DNA of 64,000 nt, taken from positions 14,906,469-14,970,468 of the forward strand of contig NC_057790.1 in the NCBI RefSeq assembly GCF_014905175.1, in the 5' to 3' direction. The notes under the pieces are model-generated. The model had not been told where the DNA came from. It worked only from the letters and a program-made list of their open reading frames with translations, and did no database searches. How positions within the stretch are numbered: position 1 is the stretch's first letter; every line of letters begins with the position of its first letter. The translations under genes were made by a program, and so were the position numbers. The DNA comes from Aphidius gifuensis (lineage: Eukaryota; Arthropoda; Insecta; Hymenoptera; Braconidae). Below, one piece after another: positions 12,034 to 23,215 of this stretch.

Positions 12034-14886
12034 TTATTCAGTTCGAGCAGGAATAAGTTTTCCGGAACAGGTGCCAAAACCAACTGTGTAATTGTCACCT
12101 ACGCAGAAACCTATAATAATAATAGTAATAATAATAGTAATAATTTTAATAATAGTAGTAATAACAAATTACAATTCGGGTATACTTTCAAAGGTATTTT
12201 TTTTATCCAAATATAATGCAAAAGATTGTATGTTAATCAACTAATTGTTAATTTTTGAAATAATTGCGAGATCAGTACTATTGTGAATAATTGCGTATGT
12301 CTGCAGACTTGGTGTAAAAAACCAACGCAGTAGCCTGAATAATAATGAATATATAATAATAATAATAAATAAATAAAAAATTAATGAATAATTAATTTTT
12401 GAATGACACAATTTTAATAAGTAGAATAAAAAAATAGTCACCTCTCATGGTAACTTCGTCACCATCTTGAAGGAATTTTCTGGTTGTTCCATCTTGCATA
12501 GTAATGGACTTTGTTCCTTTCCAGGATAATTCTAACATTGATCCGTATGAATCAGGCAGCTTAAAAATGGAACAAAAGTTCAGTAATTGAAGTTCAGTAA
12601 ATAATTATATGTAAAAAATAAGAAAAAACAGTGAAGCTATTCATAGCTTAATTTACCTCTCCACTGATTGTACCAGAACCCATCAAATCACCTGGATTTA
12701 CGTTGCATCCAGTCACAGTGTGATGAGCCAATTGTTGTTGAGGTGTCCAGTACATAAATTTGTAGTTGCTACGACTCACTGTTGTTACTGATTCATTTGG
12801 TGCTAAAATTAAATTAAATGTTGACAGTAAGATAGATGATAATTAATTAATAACTATTGACTTACGTTTTATTTCAACTTCTAGTTTTATATCAAAATTA
12901 CAAGAATTATCATGTTGTAAATATGGAAATGGTGGTGGATTTTGAGCCATGTTTGGGACTTTAAATGGTTCCAGTGCCTCCATGGTGACGATCCATGGAG
13001 ATATTGTTGTACCAAAATTTTTAGCACCAAATGGACCTAAAGGTACAGATTCCCATTTTTGCACGTCTCTTGCTGTATTTAAAAAAGATAATTAATATTA
13101 TTATTTGTTATGAATTGAGGGTCCGGATGCAATAACGACCTGCACGCTCGAAAAACGGTAGAAGTATTGTCCAATGGCTCGGACAATTCTTAATTTTCAA
13201 AGTCGTCAAAAAAAAAATTAAAAAATATAGGCATGTAGGAAAAGTTAAAAAAATAATATATTGCTTTTATGGTTTTTTTTTTTTTTAATTATTTTAATTG
13301 AAAAAAATTAATTGAGAAAATTATTCCATCTCTGATTTTTTTCATTTTTCAATAATAATACGAGTATATCTCTTTTGTTTATCAATAAAAACTCTTGAAA
13401 TTTTACCTATATATATATTTATTAACAAAGAATAATAAATAAAAAAATTTTCAGAAAATAATGATAATATAAATGAATAATATCATTATTTTCTAAAAAT
13501 TTTTTTTTTTCATTATTCTTTGTTAATAAATATATATATATGTAAAATTTCAAGAGTTTTTATTGATAAACAAAAGAGATATACTCGTATTATTATTGAA
13601 AAATGAAAAAAATAAGAGATGATAAACTAATTAATTTTTTTCAATTAAAATAATTAAAAACCATACTTTATATTTTAACGCCTATACCTATATTTTTTTT
13701 TGACGACTTTAAAAATTAAGAATTGTCCGAGCCATTGGACAATACTTCTACCGTTTTTCGAGCGTGCAGGTCGTTATTGCATCCGTACCCTCAATTATGA
13801 GGTTTTATTTTATTTTATACTTACCACTCCAATCATTCATAAGAACCATTCCAAAAATATGATCTTGAGCTTTTGAAGCGGGAATTGTATCACCAAGTTT
13901 AGTTGGTGGACCACCAACGAAGAATGCCACTTCTAGTTCAAAATCCATGAGCCTTGAAGGGCCATAAAATGGTGTACCATTCTCGACAGGAATTGTTTGA
14001 CCACGCGGACGACGAATTGGAGTGCCAGATATTACAACAGAACTTGCTCTGCCATGATAACCAACTGGCAAGTATTTCCTGTTCAAGGTAATAAAAATTA
14101 ACAATAAATAAAAAGTATACATATAAAAAAAAAAAACGTTAGCTTTACCAATTTGGCATGAGAGCATTTTCTTTTCCTCTAAACATTATTCCACAATTTG
14201 TTGCATGATGAATTGATGAGTAAAAATCAGTGTAGTCACCAATTCTAGCTGGCAAATGCATGATAGCATTAGGTTGTTCAACAAAAGCCCTATAAGTTTA
14301 TAAAATTTTAATGCTATATTTTTATTAAATAAATCAAATAAAGATGATTATCATTATTTACTTGGATTTTAATGGCTCATCTTGAAGCACATGATTGGTT
14401 GGTGATAATAAATTTTGAATCATTTGTCTTGCTTCAATCCAGGCTGGTCTTCCCAGGGCCATAAAATTATTTAAACAATCCTGACGAAAGACATCTTGTT
14501 TCATTGACAACAGTGGTCCAGTGAATAAATTTGAAATTACATGAAGATCAAGGATCTTATAACCGATTGCAACTCCAATATGTTTTTCAGGCTGTAATAA
14601 TTTTATTTTCACTGTTCTGTTATCATAATATTTTAATAAATTCATTTGTTATTTTAATTTTCTGATGTACAGTAGTGATTCACGTCAAGTATGATAAAAA
14701 AAAAAAATTTATTGTAAAAAGTCTTGTAAATATATAGAATATTAAAAACAACATAACAATCTAAGTACTACAAAATTCTGAATAATTAGATTTTTAACTC
14801 ACATTATTGCGGGTGGAAAAAACACCATATGGAAGATTTTCAATTGGAAATTGGCAGTCTGGAGAATACTTAATAAATGACTCCAT
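12034..14886 (-). CDS. FAH: Fumarylacetoacetase
   Basis: Eight exons (14803-14886, 14362-14591, 14149-14289, 13825-14078, 12866-13072, 12657-12802, 12442-12559, 12034-12110) close to 418 residues; the human enzyme has 419. It hydrolyses 4-fumarylacetoacetate to fumarate and acetoacetate, the last step of tyrosine degradation in the cytosol. Conserved residues are in place: Asp126 and His133 (DYTDFYSSIHHAT), Glu199 and Glu201 (DFELEVAFF), and Asp234 in LMNDW, equivalent to human Asp233. The N-terminal FPIENLPYGVFSTR and C-terminal GFCVGDNYTVGFG match the family. The stop codon overlaps an AATAAA polyadenylation signal, so the 3' UTR may be very short. Intron 4 carries a fold-back element, and degenerate copies of the last exon lie on either side of it. 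Confidence 0.95.
12300..12345 (-). pseudogene. Possible third copy of the FAH last exon (copy C)
   Basis: In the last FAH intron, an acceptor-like TTATTATTATTCAG is followed on the - strand by GGCTACTGCGTTGGTTTTTTACACC. Aligned to the true last exon it matches the start and the VGF codons with an apparent 18-base in-frame gap. The frame stays open for about 30 codons if spliced in phase 1, giving MRGYCVGF then unrelated sequence. The match is short, so the homology is tentative. Confidence 0.4.
13113..13796. mobile_element. Fold-back MITE in FAH intron 4
   Basis: The two halves are inverted copies of each other: the left arm (from 13117, GAGGGTCCGGATGCAATAAC) and the right arm (ending at 13792) match over about 330 bp each, with a short AT-rich loop near 13455-13490. 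AATT flanks both ends and may be the target duplication. There is no coding capacity. It lies wholly within the intron, so it should not alter FAH coding, but a transcript would fold into a long hairpin. Confidence 0.88.
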
Positions 14887-15843
14887 GATTTTTAGCAGAT
14901 AATTCCTTGATTTGTTTGTGATATTGACTGAATGTCTACGTTACTGATACCAAATTACCATTTTACCAACTGATACTTAAGTATGTGTATATCTAGCCAA
15001 ACCTGTATGCGTATTAAAAAATAAAAAAAATAATGACGACAACGAATTAGTGATGTCAAGACGAGGTCAACCAGATTTTAACAGGTCATTGTAATTTATT
15101 TTCTTGTTTTCATAAACTTGTGATACCAAGAACAGGTTTAATTATTATTTTATTTTTAAACAAGAAATATTAATTAGTAATTACAAAAGAGTAAAAAAAC
15201 AGCGTTATTTTGGATTTATATTTGATCAATAATAATTTTAAGGCAACAATCAAAACTTGTTGATAGTTATGTCATAATCATGTCAACAACATGTTGTTGG
15301 ATTCTTTATTTTTTATATTTCATTATATTTTATATTGCTGAATTATTTTTATATGCTATTTTTATTCGTTAATTACTAATTATTATTTATTATTTTCGCA
15401 AATCATGATAGCGCATGCGTGAAGATAATATCTATATCTTTTTCGACATGAAAAATTAAGTTCCCTACTCGAAGCCGCTGAGTTGGCTGATAATTGATTA
15501 GTTTGATTGATTTTTAAAATTAAAAAAAAAAAATCTAGGCTCAATGGTTCAATTTCGACGAGCAACCTCAGAAGTTTAAAATAAAAATTTTCGGAACATA
15601 TCACTAAGACATGAGATTCAAAAGCAAGACATGTAAATGATGATTGAGATATATATAAAAAAAAAAATCAATCGTCTTCCAACTGATAATAGATACTCGT
15701 TAAAATAAGTAATCATGAGAATAAATCAAAAATTAATTTAACAATTTAGCTTTAATATTTATAAAAGTAATTTTTTTAATTTTGATAAAATATACATTTG
15801 TTGAAGAAAAAAATTAAATATTATTTTATTTTTTATTTTAAAA
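14887..15843. other. Intergenic region upstream of FAH
   Basis: AT-rich sequence with no convincing gene. The - strand frame at 15383-15604 has no recognisable domain and biased composition. The 200 bp upstream of the FAH start codon presumably hold its promoter, but no clear TATA or initiator motif stands out. Confidence 0.35.
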
Positions 15844-17541
15844 TTATGTTTCTGTAGTTTCTATCGCTCGGTTTTTGTTTGGCTCAATTGGTATATTAGA
15901 TTTTTTTTCCTGGTCATGAAAATACGACATGTTATTCTGGGATTGAACATCATCAAGATACAGTGTAAAAAAAGGATGAGCTGTGCCCGATGTGGTGGTT
16001 GATGTTGTTGAGTAATTGTGAGGTAATATAAAATTAGCATTGAACTCATGTTCATCATGATAAATTTCAAGTTCTTGTTCTTGTTTTATAGCACAATCAT
16101 TTTGTAAACGTTCAACATTTGGTATTGGTGAAGATGATGATTGTAATATTTCATCTGAAGTATTTTCAAGCTCTAGTTCTTTTTTTATAATCATCACATT
16201 AACATTTTGCGAACATTCATCATTTGTTATTGGCGTAGATGATGATGCTGACATTTCATCAGGATAATTGTGAAGTTCTTGTTCTTTTTTTATAACACAA
16301 TAATTTTGCGATTGGTCAGAACTTGTTAATGGTGCGCATGATGATGGTAATATATTATCAGGATTATTTATAAGTTTTTCTTGTCTTTTTCTAGCCCGGT
16401 AGTTTCGCGTTCGTTCAGCACCTGTTAGTGGTGGTAATGATGCTAGTAATATATTATTAGGATTATTTATAAGTTTTTCTTGTTTTTTTCTAGCCCGGTA
16501 GTTTCGCGTTCGTTCAGCACCTGTTAGTGGTGGTAATGATACTAGTTCTTTAACCGGGTTGTTTAAACGTTCTTGCTCTCTTTTTTTAGCACGATAAATT
16601 TTCATACGTTCAGCTTGTGTCATTGGTGCAGGTCGTGTCAATATATTATCAGAATTATTAAGACGTTCTTGCTCTTTTCTTCTAGCACGATAATTTCGTG
16701 CACGTTCAGAACTTGTTAGTGGTGGTAATGATACTAGTTCTTTAACCGGGTTGTTTAAACGTTCTTGCTCTCTTTTTTTAGCACGATAAATTTTCATACG
16801 TTCAGCTTGTGTCATTGGTGCAGGTCGTGTCAATATATTATCAGAATTATTAAGACGTTCTCGCTCTTTTCTTCTAGCACGATAATTTCGTGCACGTTCA
16901 GAACTTGTTAGTGGTGGTAATGATACTAGTTCTTTAACCGGGTTGTTTAAACGTTCTTGCTCTCTTTTTTTAGCACGATAAATTTTCATACGTTCAGCTT
17001 GTGTCATTGGTGCAGGTCGTGTCAATATATTATCAGAATTATTAAGACGTTCTCGCTCTTTTCTTCTAGCACGATAATTTCGTGCACGTTCAGAACTTGT
17101 TAGTGGTAGTAATGATACTAGTTCTTTAACCGGGTTGTTTAAACGTTCTTGCTCTCTTTTTTTAGCACGATAAATTTTCATACGTTCAGCTTGTGTCATT
17201 GGTGCAGGTCGTGTCAATATATTATCAGAATTATTAAGACGTTCTTGCTCTTTTCTTCTAGCACGATAATTTCGTGCACGTTCAGAACTTGTTAGTGGTG
17301 GTAATGATACTAGTTCTTTAACCGGGTTGTTTAAACGTTCTTGCTCTTTTTTCTTAGCACGATAATTTTGCATTAGCTCAGCATTTGTCAATGGTCCAGT
17401 ATAACTTGGTTGATGAACTACAGTCCAAATCACAATTTTATTGTGTTGATTTTTAACAAGTATTTCATCAGTTTTTTCAACATGAGAATCTGGCTCTTTT
17501 GAATTCTCACTAGTCTCAATTTTGTGAATTGGTACTGCCAT
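15844..17541 (-). CDS. Unrecognised intronless protein built of basic 32-residue repeats
   Basis: An uninterrupted frame of 565 residues starts at an ATG (17541) and ends in TAA. Residues about 60-340 are an alternating pair of 32-residue units. Type 1 has SSERARNYRARRKEQERLNN and type 2 has QAERMKIYRAKKREQERLNN, separated by PVKELVSLPPL or SDNILTRPAPM linkers. At DNA level the 192-bp pair is repeated at least four times almost without change (phase marks near 16741, 16933, 17125, 17317). The copies towards the C-terminus decay, and the last 150 residues are acidic and polar. The unit resembles a basic-helix segment (ER..NYRARRK) and could bind nucleic acid, but no family is recognised. The intact frame despite repeat turnover argues it is translated. 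Confidence 0.7.
   Translation of the reverse strand: MAVPIHKIETSENSKEPDSHVEKTDEILVKNQHNKIVIWTVVHQPSYTGPLTNAELMQNYRAKKKEQERLNNPVKELVSLPPLTSSERARNYRARRKEQERLNNSDNILTRPAPMTQAERMKIYRAKKREQERLNNPVKELVSLLPLTSSERARNYRARRKERERLNNSDNILTRPAPMTQAERMKIYRAKKREQERLNNPVKELVSLPPLTSSERARNYRARRKERERLNNSDNILTRPAPMTQAERMKIYRAKKREQERLNNPVKELVSLPPLTSSERARNYRARRKEQERLNNSDNILTRPAPMTQAERMKIYRAKKREQERLNNPVKELVSLPPLTGAERTRNYRARKKQEKLINNPNNILLASLPPLTGAERTRNYRARKRQEKLINNPDNILPSSCAPLTSSDQSQNYCVIKKEQELHNYPDEMSASSSTPITNDECSQNVNVMIIKKELELENTSDEILQSSSSPIPNVERLQNDCAIKQEQELEIYHDEHEFNANFILPHNYSTTSTTTSGTAHPFFTLYLDDVQSQNNMSYFHDQEKKSNIPIEPNKNRAIETTET
15960..17420. repeat. 192-bp tandem repeat array inside a coding region
   Basis: Units are marked by the phrase TTTAACCGGGTTGTTTAAACG at about 16550, 16741, 16933, 17125 and 17317. 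The central units differ by only a few bases, for example TTGCTC versus TCGCTC and GGTGGT versus GGTAGT. Divergence rises at the 3' end of the gene (16060-16500). This is the pattern of recent unequal exchange. Confidence 0.9.
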
Positions 17542-18331
17542 TGATTGGTTTTATTAATCAGTTGTTCTGGTTGTTTTTTTAATTAGCTTTCATTCTGTAA
17601 TATTTACGTGATTAATTATTCAATGAATCAGTTTTGTTTTTTCATATAATTATATTATTTCCATTAACTAAAAAAGAAGCTGTGGACGTTCTGTATATTT
17701 TAGCTAGCTGCGTCAGGTGAACTCAGCATTTTCAATAGACAGCGTTGAATATAAATAGAAATAAAACTAACAGTTATAATAATTACAACCTTCAAGTTTT
17801 TCTTTTAATTTGCTAAAAATAAAAATTAATTATAGTATATTCGTTTATACTGCCAATTATTAATACATGGTATCTTGATAACACTGAATCAAAAACCCTT
17901 GTTATTATTACCCTGATACAATATCAATTGAGCCAAATTATGCCAACTAAAAAGAAAACACTCAGAGTAGGTATATTATAAATTTAATTAATTATTTATT
18001 TATTTAGTTATCTAAAAAAACACTCAATATTGTACTTACTTGAAATGTTGGTTTTATTTTCATTTACTACTATGCTATCTACAACGCCGAGCTCAGCTGA
18101 TGCAACTTTTCTCATCAACACTCATAAACTCACATGAAATATTTTTACAGCACGCTATCTTTCGTTATCACTCCTCACTGAATAAACTAATTTTGTTTGA
18201 TTATAATTATTTAATTTGAGTTTATTGTATGTTATTTCAATTTGCACGTCAAATAATAACAACGGCAGGCTCAGCTGATCAGTGATCACAGCTGATAAAC
18301 AAACGACCATGTGTGCATGTGTACAATAGTC
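17542..18331. promoter_or_regulatory. Upstream region of the repeat-protein gene
   Basis: No gene is visible. Sequence up to about 18000 is AT-rich; 18020-18330 is more balanced. No promoter element can be assigned with confidence to the - strand gene that starts at 17541. Confidence 0.3.
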
Positions 18332-18956
18332 ATGCGTACCCATGGTAGAAATTGGTAGAAATACTACAGGTATGGCAGTGCGCAGCCTGGTTTGGCCGCT
18401 GTGATTCAACCAATCAAAAGGTCGCCTTCTCGCCACAAAAATGGAAGACTTTATGCGCGCGCGATACAAATTTGTTAAAAAAATTTTCAAGTTTTTTTTA
18501 AATTTTTCAAAAGTTATCATATTTATTCAACTAGATTTGGTATATTTTATAATGATTCACATACATCAATAATAAAAATTAATTATTTATATTAAATAAA
18601 TGAATCCAAGTATAATAAATACAACACAACCTCTATTGTTTGTGGCATCAAAAAAAACAACAACAATGAAAATATTATAATTTATTTGTTAAACTGTCTT
18701 GGTTTTTTTATTTTTTTGATTTTTTATAAACATGCTCCACATATATTTATTAGTATTTACAACAATATAAAAAATAGTTGTCAAAACAGTATGTTAGAGA
18801 GAGAGGATCTTATAATAGAGATTGCGTGTTAGAAAGAAAAGCAAAACAGCTCGAAGGCGCGTTCTTGATTGGTTGAAAAAATAAGGCTGCGCAGAACGCG
18901 ACGAAAAAAGCATGGACTACTGCCATACCTGTAGTACTTCTACCATGATGCGTACC
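18332..18956. mobile_element. MITE, CATGGTAG family, copy 1 (intact)
   Basis: The element runs from 18341 (CATGGTAGAA) to 18947 (TTCTACCATG), with terminal inverted repeats containing TACTACAGGTATGGCAGT. The 9-bp ATGCGTACC flanks both ends (18332-18340 and 18948-18956) as a target-site duplication. Sub-terminal sequence is GC-rich (GCGCAGCC...), the centre is AT-rich and there is no transposase. Two further copies lie at 41654 and 48254. A 8-9 bp duplication fits hAT or Mutator-like elements; the superfamily is not settled. Confidence 0.88.
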
Positions 18957-19361
18957 GGTTTTATTTCTCCACTCACTCTCCACATTGACGGCTATATAGG
19001 AACGGCTACCCAGATAACCAAGTGTTCGTACGATACTAGTACGATGTCCGTACGACCCGTACGGCGTACTGTTACGGTAACTTTGTTGTAATTACGAACC
19101 ACAGTATTACGGTGCTAGTACGGCGTGCTAGCACGGCGTACGGACACTGTGCCGGTATCATACTCATTAAAAACAAAATGATAAATTATTGCGTACGGTC
19201 ACTGTGCTCTCACAGTTAATTAATAAAATTTTACCGAACGATTCAATATTTATAAGCAAAAAATTACGTAAATTTTAGAATTCAAATGAGTAATGACTAC
19301 ATACAATGACATTTACAATTGGATCAATTTGTTTTTTACTGAACAGGGGACTTGAACTGAC

Positions 19362-19446
19362 CGGGGTTTGAACCTACGACTCTACCTAAACCTATCCAAC
19401 CTATATTCTAAAACCCCGTACGTTATCCCCTAAGCCATCGCGCGTT
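19362..19446 (-). repeat. tRNA-like sequence, left arm of the 19-kb palindrome
   Basis: On the - strand it has a box-A-like GATGGCTTAGGGG and, about 60 bases on, the box-B-like GGTTCAAACCCCGG. The inverted copy sits at 21264-21352. Spacing fits a tRNA-derived pol III promoter, as in SINE heads. The cloverleaf is not convincing, so it is not annotated as a tRNA gene. Confidence 0.55.
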
Positions 19447-19659
19447 ATTGAAAATATCAAAAACTTTCGTCCTTATTAATAATGACCTTCGATGATTACA
19501 AGAAAATACATGAGTAAATTAATAAAGTAAATGAATCGAGACAAAAAGGTATGTAAAAAAATTTTATAAATTAAAAAAATAGGAGAAATGAAAAATAAAA
19601 ATAATAATTTCTTTGGAGAAATTAATTTAATAAAAATTAACATTTCGCAACTTCCATTC

Positions 19660-21060
19660 CTTAGATCATTTTTCCCATAGCTTTTTGTCTATTTCAAAAA
19701 TTAAAAAGCTATAGGGAAAGCAGTGGCTAAGGGAAGGATGTGGCTAAGGAATTAATGTTGCTTAAAACATAATTTTTTTAGCAACTCTAATTTCTTAGCT
19801 ACATCTTTTCCTTACCTACTGCTCTTTCTTGGACATTTGTATTTTAAAAAAATAAATTTACATGTAATTTATTTATAAAATAAATAAAAAATGTCCAAGG
19901 AAAAGCAGTAGCTAAGGAAAAGATGTAGCTAAGGAATTGAGGTTGCCAAAGAATTATGTTTCAAGGAGATAATTCCTTAGTCACATTAATTCCTTAGCTA
20001 CTGCTTTTCCTTGGACATTTGTATTTTTAAAAAATAAATTTACATATATTTTATTTATAAAATAAGTAAAAAATGTCCAAGGAAAAGCAGTAGCTAAGGA
20101 AAAGATGTAGCTAAGGAAAAGATGTAGCTAAGGAAAAGATGGAGCTAAGGAAAAGATGTAGCTAAGGAATTAATGTGACTAAGGAATTATTTCCTTGAAA
20201 CATAATTCTTTGGCAACCTCAATTCCTTAGCTACATCTTTTTCCTTAGCTACTGCTTTTCCTTGGACATTTGTATTTTTAAAAAATAAATTTACATGTAT
20301 TTTATTTATAAAATAAGTAAAAAATGTCCAAGGAAAAGCAGTAGCTAAATAAAAGATGTAGCTAAGGAAAAGATGTAGCTAAGGAAAAGATGGAGCTAAG
20401 GAATTGATGTGACTAAGGAATTATTTCCTTAAAACATAATTCTTTGGTCACCTTAATTCCTTAGCTACTGCTTTTCCTTGGACATTTGTATTTTTAAAAA
20501 AAAAATTTACATATATTTTATTTATAAAATAAGTAAAAAATGTCCAAGGAAAAGATGTACCTAAGGAATTGATGTGACTAAGGAATTATTTCCTTGAAAC
20601 ATAATTTTTTGGCAACATTAATTCCTTAGCTACATTTTTTCCTTAGCTCCATCTTTTCCTTAGCTCCATCTTTTCCTTAGCTACTGCTTTTCCTTGGACA
20701 TTTTTTACTTATTAAGGAAAAGATGTAGCTAAGGAATTAATGTGACTAAGGAATTATTTCCTTGAAACGTAATTTTTTGGCAACATTAATTCCTTAGTCA
20801 CATCCTTCCCTTAGCCACTGCTTTCTCTATAGCTTTTTAATTTTTGAAATAGACAAAAAGCTATGGGAAAAATGATCTAAGGAATGGAAGTTGCGAAATG
20901 TTAATTTTTATTAAGAAATTAGAGTTGCTAAAAAAATTATGTTTTAAGCAACATTAATTCCTTAGCCACATCCTTCCCTTAGCCACTGCTTTCTCTATAG
21001 CTTTTTAATTTTTGAAATAGACAAAAAGCTATGGGAAAAATGATCTAAGGAATGGAAGTT
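19660..21060. repeat. Inverted AAGGAAAAGCAGTAGC modules
   Basis: The centre of the palindrome is made of units carrying TCCTTAGCTACTGCTTTTCC or its complement. They alternate in orientation and are separated by ACATTTGTATTTTTAAAAAATAAATTTACAT spacers and their complements. The same module recurs at 29040-29740 and 31810-31850 inside another palindrome, so it is a dispersed family. Confidence 0.85.
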
Positions 21061-21263
21061 GCGAAATGTTAATTTTTATTAAATTAATTTCTCCAAAGAA
21101 ATTATTATTTTTATTTTTCATTTCTCCTATTTTTTTAATTTATAAAATCTTTTTACATACCTTTTTGTCTCGATTCATTTACTTTATTAATTTACTCATG
21201 TATTTTCTTGTAATCATCGAAGGTCATTATTAATAAGGACGAAAGTTTTTGATATTTTCAATA

Positions 21264-21352
21264 ACGCGCGATGGCTTAGGGGATAACGTACGGGGTTTTA
21301 GAATATAGGTTGGATAGGTTTAGGTAGAGTCGTAGGTTCAAACCCCGGTCAG
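21264..21352 (+). repeat. tRNA-like sequence, right arm of the 19-kb palindrome
   Basis: Mirror copy of 19362-19446, in + orientation: GATGGCTTAGGGG, then GGTTCAAACCCCGG. It shares the AGGTTTAG...GTCGTAGGTTC core with the tRNA-like segment at 57035-57110, which points to a common tRNA-derived ancestor. Confidence 0.55.
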
Positions 21353-21717
21353 TTCAAGTCCCCTGTTCAGTAAAAAACAAATTGATCCAATTGTAAATGT
21401 CATTGTATGTAGTCATTACTCATTTGAATTCTAAAATTTACGTAATTTTTTGCTTATAAATATTGAATCGTTCGGTAAAATTTTATTAATTAAATATGGG
21501 TCCGTAAAATATACGGGCACTGTGAGAGCACAGTGACCGTACGCAATAATTTATCATTTTGTTTTTAATGAGTATGATACCGGCACAGTGTCCGTACGCC
21601 GTGCTAGCACGCCGTAATACTGTGGTTCGTAATTACAACAAAGTTACCGTAACAGTACGCCGTACGGGTCGTACGGGCATCGTACTAGTATCGTACGAAC
21701 ACTTGGTTATTTGGGTA

Positions 21718-22339
21718 TATAGTATAATAGGTTATCCAGCGGTCGGTAACTGTTACCATGAGGCAATTTTGAATATTAATGAATTAGGAGATATCTGACA
21801 TATGTCATTTATAAGTGAAAAAAATATATATTCAATGAAAATACAAAATCAATTTATTTTATATTTGGAAAAAATCTCAAGTTAATTTAAATATATATCT
21901 ATTTGGACAGACATAATCAAAATTGTTTTAAAATTTACTTTTCGTTTTTTTTTTGTAAATTTTTAAACATATAACATTTTGTTTTTTGTTTCAAATCAAC
22001 TATAAAACACATACTTTTTACCTTAAAAAATCTAAAAATGACATTGTATACAAAGTCTAACAGGTATAACTGAAATTTATTTACAATTTACTTTTTTTTG
22101 TAAATAGACAATGAAATTTTTTTTTTTTTTTCATAAACATTAGTCAGTTGAACGTTTCAGCTGCATATATTACTTTTTATCGATATTTTATCGATATTTT
22201 TTTAAAAATGTATACAATTTTTTTTTTTTCAAAAAAAAGTCGAAATTTTTGTTTTTTTTTAAAGAAAAACTGCTAATTATTGATTGTCGCGTATTGTCAA
22301 GCACGAATATATATTTTTTTTTGGAAAATAATGAATATA
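21718..22339. other. AT-rich spacer between two repeat arrays
   Basis: No gene is seen. The sequence has many T homopolymers and two TATCGATATTTT repeats near 22180. No terminal repeats are recognisable. Confidence 0.4.
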
Positions 22340-23215
22340 TCCAAGTTTATTTTACTTGGTCGCTAGGTTTTTTACTTAGCTATATTTTTAACTTAGCTAT
22401 ATTTTTTACTTAGCTACTTATATATTTTTTACTTAGCTATATTTTTAACTTAGCAATTTTTTTACTTAGCTATATTTATAGCCAAACACACAATATCTAC
22501 ATAATTTTATCAGCTATATCTTTTACTTAGCTTTATTTTTTACTTAGCTATTTTTTTTACTTAGCTATATATTTATAGCCAAACACACAATATCTACATA
22601 ATTTTACCAGCTATATTTTTGACTTAGCTATATTTTTTACTTAGCTATATATTTTTTACTTAGCTATATTTTTAACTTAGCAATATTTTTTACTTAGCTA
22701 TATTTATAGCCAAACACACAATACCTACATAATTTTACCAGCTATATCTTTTACTTAGCTATATTTTTTACTTAGCTATTTTTTTTACTTAGCTATATAT
22801 TTATAGCCAAACACACAATATCTACATAATTTTACCAGCTATATTTTTAACTTAGCTATATTTTTTACTTAGCTATTTTTTTTACTTAGCTTTATTTTTT
22901 ACTTAGCTATATTTTTAACTTAGCAATATTTTTTACTTAGCTATATTTATAGCCAAACACACAATACCTACATAATTTTACCAGCTATATCTTTTACTTA
23001 GCTATATTTTTTACTTAGCTATTTTTTTTACTTAGCTATATATTTATAGCCAAACACACAATATCTACATAATTTTACCAGCTATATTTTTAACTTAGCT
23101 ATATTTTTTACTTAGCTATTTTTTTTACTTAGCTTTATTTTTTAATCAGCTATATTTTTTACTTAGCTATATTTTTTACTTAGCTATATTTTTTTACTTA
23201 GCTCCATTATATTAT
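22340..23215. repeat. Minisatellite TTTTTACTTAGCTATAT with higher-order structure
   Basis: A 17-18 bp unit (variants of TTTTTTACTTAGCTATAT) is repeated dozens of times. It is interrupted by a second phrase (ATAGCCAAACACACAATATC followed by ACATAATTTTACCAGC) at about 22480, 22575, 22710, 22805, 22950 and 23048. Alternate occurrences are about 232-243 bp apart, so the array has a higher-order repeat of about 240 bp. It has no coding capacity. Confidence 0.9.

Larger units (their letters stand above)
19007..21717. mobile_element. 2.7-kb palindromic (fold-back) element with tRNA-like segments
   Basis: Left and right ends are near-perfect inverted copies, from TACCCAGATAACCAAGTG at 19007 to its complement ending at 21717. 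Arms of roughly 700 bp are followed by a centre (19660-21060) made of inverted and direct copies of a module containing AAGGAAAAGCAGTAGCTAAGG. Each arm carries a tRNA-like segment (19362-19446 and 21264-21352). Outer arms are rich in GTACG/CGTAC. No transposase frame is present. Confidence 0.88.

Noticed and set aside
18155..18520. - strand 121-codon frame as a gene
   Set aside because: It spans the end of a MITE and its flank, and a version recurs in other MITE copies with different flanks; no domain.
21559..21798. + strand 79-codon frame
   Set aside because: Lies in the arm of a palindromic element and ends outside it; composition reflects GTACG repeats.
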